DNA from: an uncultured Prevotella sp.
Lineage (GTDB): Bacteria; Bacteroidota; Bacteroidia; Bacteroidales; Bacteroidaceae
Length of the DNA: 22,913 nucleotides
Direction: 5' to 3'
NCBI GenBank assembly: GCA_937892695.1
Contig: CALBJK010000046.1
Location: 1-22,913 of the forward strand
Part shown: positions 21,952-22,913 of the stretch, piece by piece
Layout: every line of letters starts with the position of its first letter
Position numbering within the stretch: position 1 is the stretch's first letter
Position numbers and translations under genes: made by a program
Notes under the pieces: model-generated
What the model was told of the DNA's origin: nothing
Database searches by the model: none
The model's input: the letters and a program-made list of their open reading frames with translations, nothing else

Positions 21952-22913
21952 ATGCCAATTTTAAATATCTCGTTATCGCCTCATGTTCATGGCTCGGATT
22001 CGATAGAACATAACATGTACGGAGTAGTCATTGCACTCATTCCTGCTTTGATAGTGTCTTTCTTCTATTTCGGCATAGGAGCGGCAATCGTGTGCACTAC
22101 GAGTATCCTTTCTTGTGTCTTGGTAGAATACGTAATCAATAAATATCTGTTGCATAATGAATGTAATACCATTAAGGACGGTTCGGCCATAGTGACAGGG
22201 CTGCTGCTTGGCTTCAACTTGCCTTCTAACCTTCCTGTCTGGATTGTGCTGGTAGGGGCAATCGTGGCCATAGGTATAGGTAAAATGACATTTGGAGGAT
22301 TGGGATGCAACCTTTTCAATCCTGCACTGGTAGGACGTTGCTTTCTGCTGGTCTCATTCCCGACGCAGATGACTTCGTGGCCAGTAGAAGGTCAGCTTGT
22401 AGAGTATACTGATGCTACGACGGCAGCGACTCCTTTGAGCATAATGAAGGCAGCAATAAAAAGCAGGGATGCCTCTTTGTTGGATTCTATGCCCGACTAT
22501 TGGCATTTGTTTATAGGCAATCCGGGAATAAACCACGGAGCCGGTTCTATCGGAGAGGTCTGTGCTTTGGCCTTGCTTGCCGGTCTTGTTTTTCTGATAT
22601 GGAAAAGGATTATAACTTATCATATTCCATTTAGCATTTTAATTACGGTGTACGCTTTATCAGGTCTCTTGCACATTGCAGACAAATCGTATGCTGATCC
22701 GGTTATGACAATATTGAGTGGAGGCCTTTTGTTCGGTGCCATATTTATGGCTACTGATTATGTTACATCACCAATGACTCATAAAGGACAAATAATTTAT
22801 GGAATTTCAATAGGTCTTCTTACTGTTGTGATACGTAATTGGGGAGCATATCCGGAAGGAATGTCATTTGCTATTCTGATAATGAATGCTTTCACACCCT
22901 TGATTAACATTTA
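21952..22913 (+). CDS. rnfD: Rnf complex membrane subunit RnfD, C-terminus off the window
   Basis: Integral membrane subunit carrying covalently bound FMN, part of the ion-translocating core. 320 codons are visible; only the last few residues should be missing. It starts MPILNISLSPHVHGSDSIEH, with NMYGVVIALIPALIVSFFYFG as the first membrane helix, and GSAIVTGLLLGFNLPSNLP and LGCNLFNPALVGR as conserved loops. The flavinylation site is read as DATTAATPLS with Thr160 as the attachment residue. That is a variant of the usual S/T-GAT pattern, with Ala in place of Gly. Later helices include GGLLFGAIFMATDYVTSP. The remaining rnfGEA genes should follow past the right edge. Confidence 0.95.
   Translation, partial: MPILNISLSPHVHGSDSIEHNMYGVVIALIPALIVSFFYFGIGAAIVCTTSILSCVLVEYVINKYLLHNECNTIKDGSAIVTGLLLGFNLPSNLPVWIVLVGAIVAIGIGKMTFGGLGCNLFNPALVGRCFLLVSFPTQMTSWPVEGQLVEYTDATTAATPLSIMKAAIKSRDASLLDSMPDYWHLFIGNPGINHGAGSIGEVCALALLAGLVFLIWKRIITYHIPFSILITVYALSGLLHIADKSYADPVMTILSGGLLFGAIFMATDYVTSPMTHKGQIIYGISIGLLTVVIRNWGAYPEGMSFAILIMNAFTPLINI

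Overview
This window looks like core chromosome of a member of the Bacteroidales, most probably the Prevotella group (Prevotellaceae). The basis is the set of families together: an RpoD beginning MRQLKI, a SusC/SusD pair, a FeoA-FeoB fusion, an Rnf operon headed by an RseC-type gene, and a biotin-dependent decarboxylase cluster. Many upstream regions also carry the Bacteroidota -7 box TAnnTTTG, and Shine-Dalgarno sequences are weak or absent. The genus assignment is an inference; no 16S or other marker gene is present.

Layout. Positions 1-11 kb are read entirely on the minus strand. In order along the plus coordinate they hold the N-terminal part of rpoD (running off the left edge), a DegP/HtrA-type serine protease, and a biotin carrier protein. 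Next come a 52-residue protein found by reading the gap between its neighbours, a carboxyltransferase (methylmalonyl-CoA decarboxylase alpha / propionyl-CoA carboxylase beta type), and cytidine deaminase. A beta-helix lipoprotein, the FeoAB ferrous iron transporter and a SusD/SusC pair (to 14.2 kb) complete the block. Clear intrinsic terminators separate htrA from rpoD, the biotin carrier from htrA, and susD from feoAB. The feoAB-lipoprotein-cdd genes are closely spaced and may be one transcript; the carboxylase genes have their own promoter.

Positions 14.2-15.2 kb form a 1-kb region without a convincing gene. It contains a GC-richer segment with few stops in several frames, a 17-bp palindrome, and a pair of 17-bp inverted repeats 52 bp apart. 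These are the most unusual sequences in the window.

Positions 15.2-18.55 kb are on the plus strand: a secreted protein of the esterase-like/phytase-like family, an 0.8-kb AT-rich spacer with small repeated motifs, and a secreted glycoside-hydrolase-like (GHL10, PF02638) protein whose last ~50 codons are displaced by a one-base frameshift. A bidirectional terminator follows, then an acidic protein of unknown function on the minus strand. That gene is divergent from the Rnf operon (rseC-like, rnfB, rnfC, rnfD), which runs off the right edge.

How the genes may work together: the decarboxylase/carboxylase subunits and the Rnf complex both belong to the ion-coupled anaerobic energy metabolism typical of succinate- and propionate-forming Bacteroidales. 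FeoAB supplies Fe(II), which an Fe-S-rich complex such as Rnf needs. HtrA, SusCD and the secreted proteins serve the envelope. I found no mobile element with a transposase, CRISPR array, tRNA or rRNA. Most of the window is ordinary core genome; the notable points are the non-coding structures, the frameshift, the small subunit gene and the missing membrane beta subunit of the decarboxylase.
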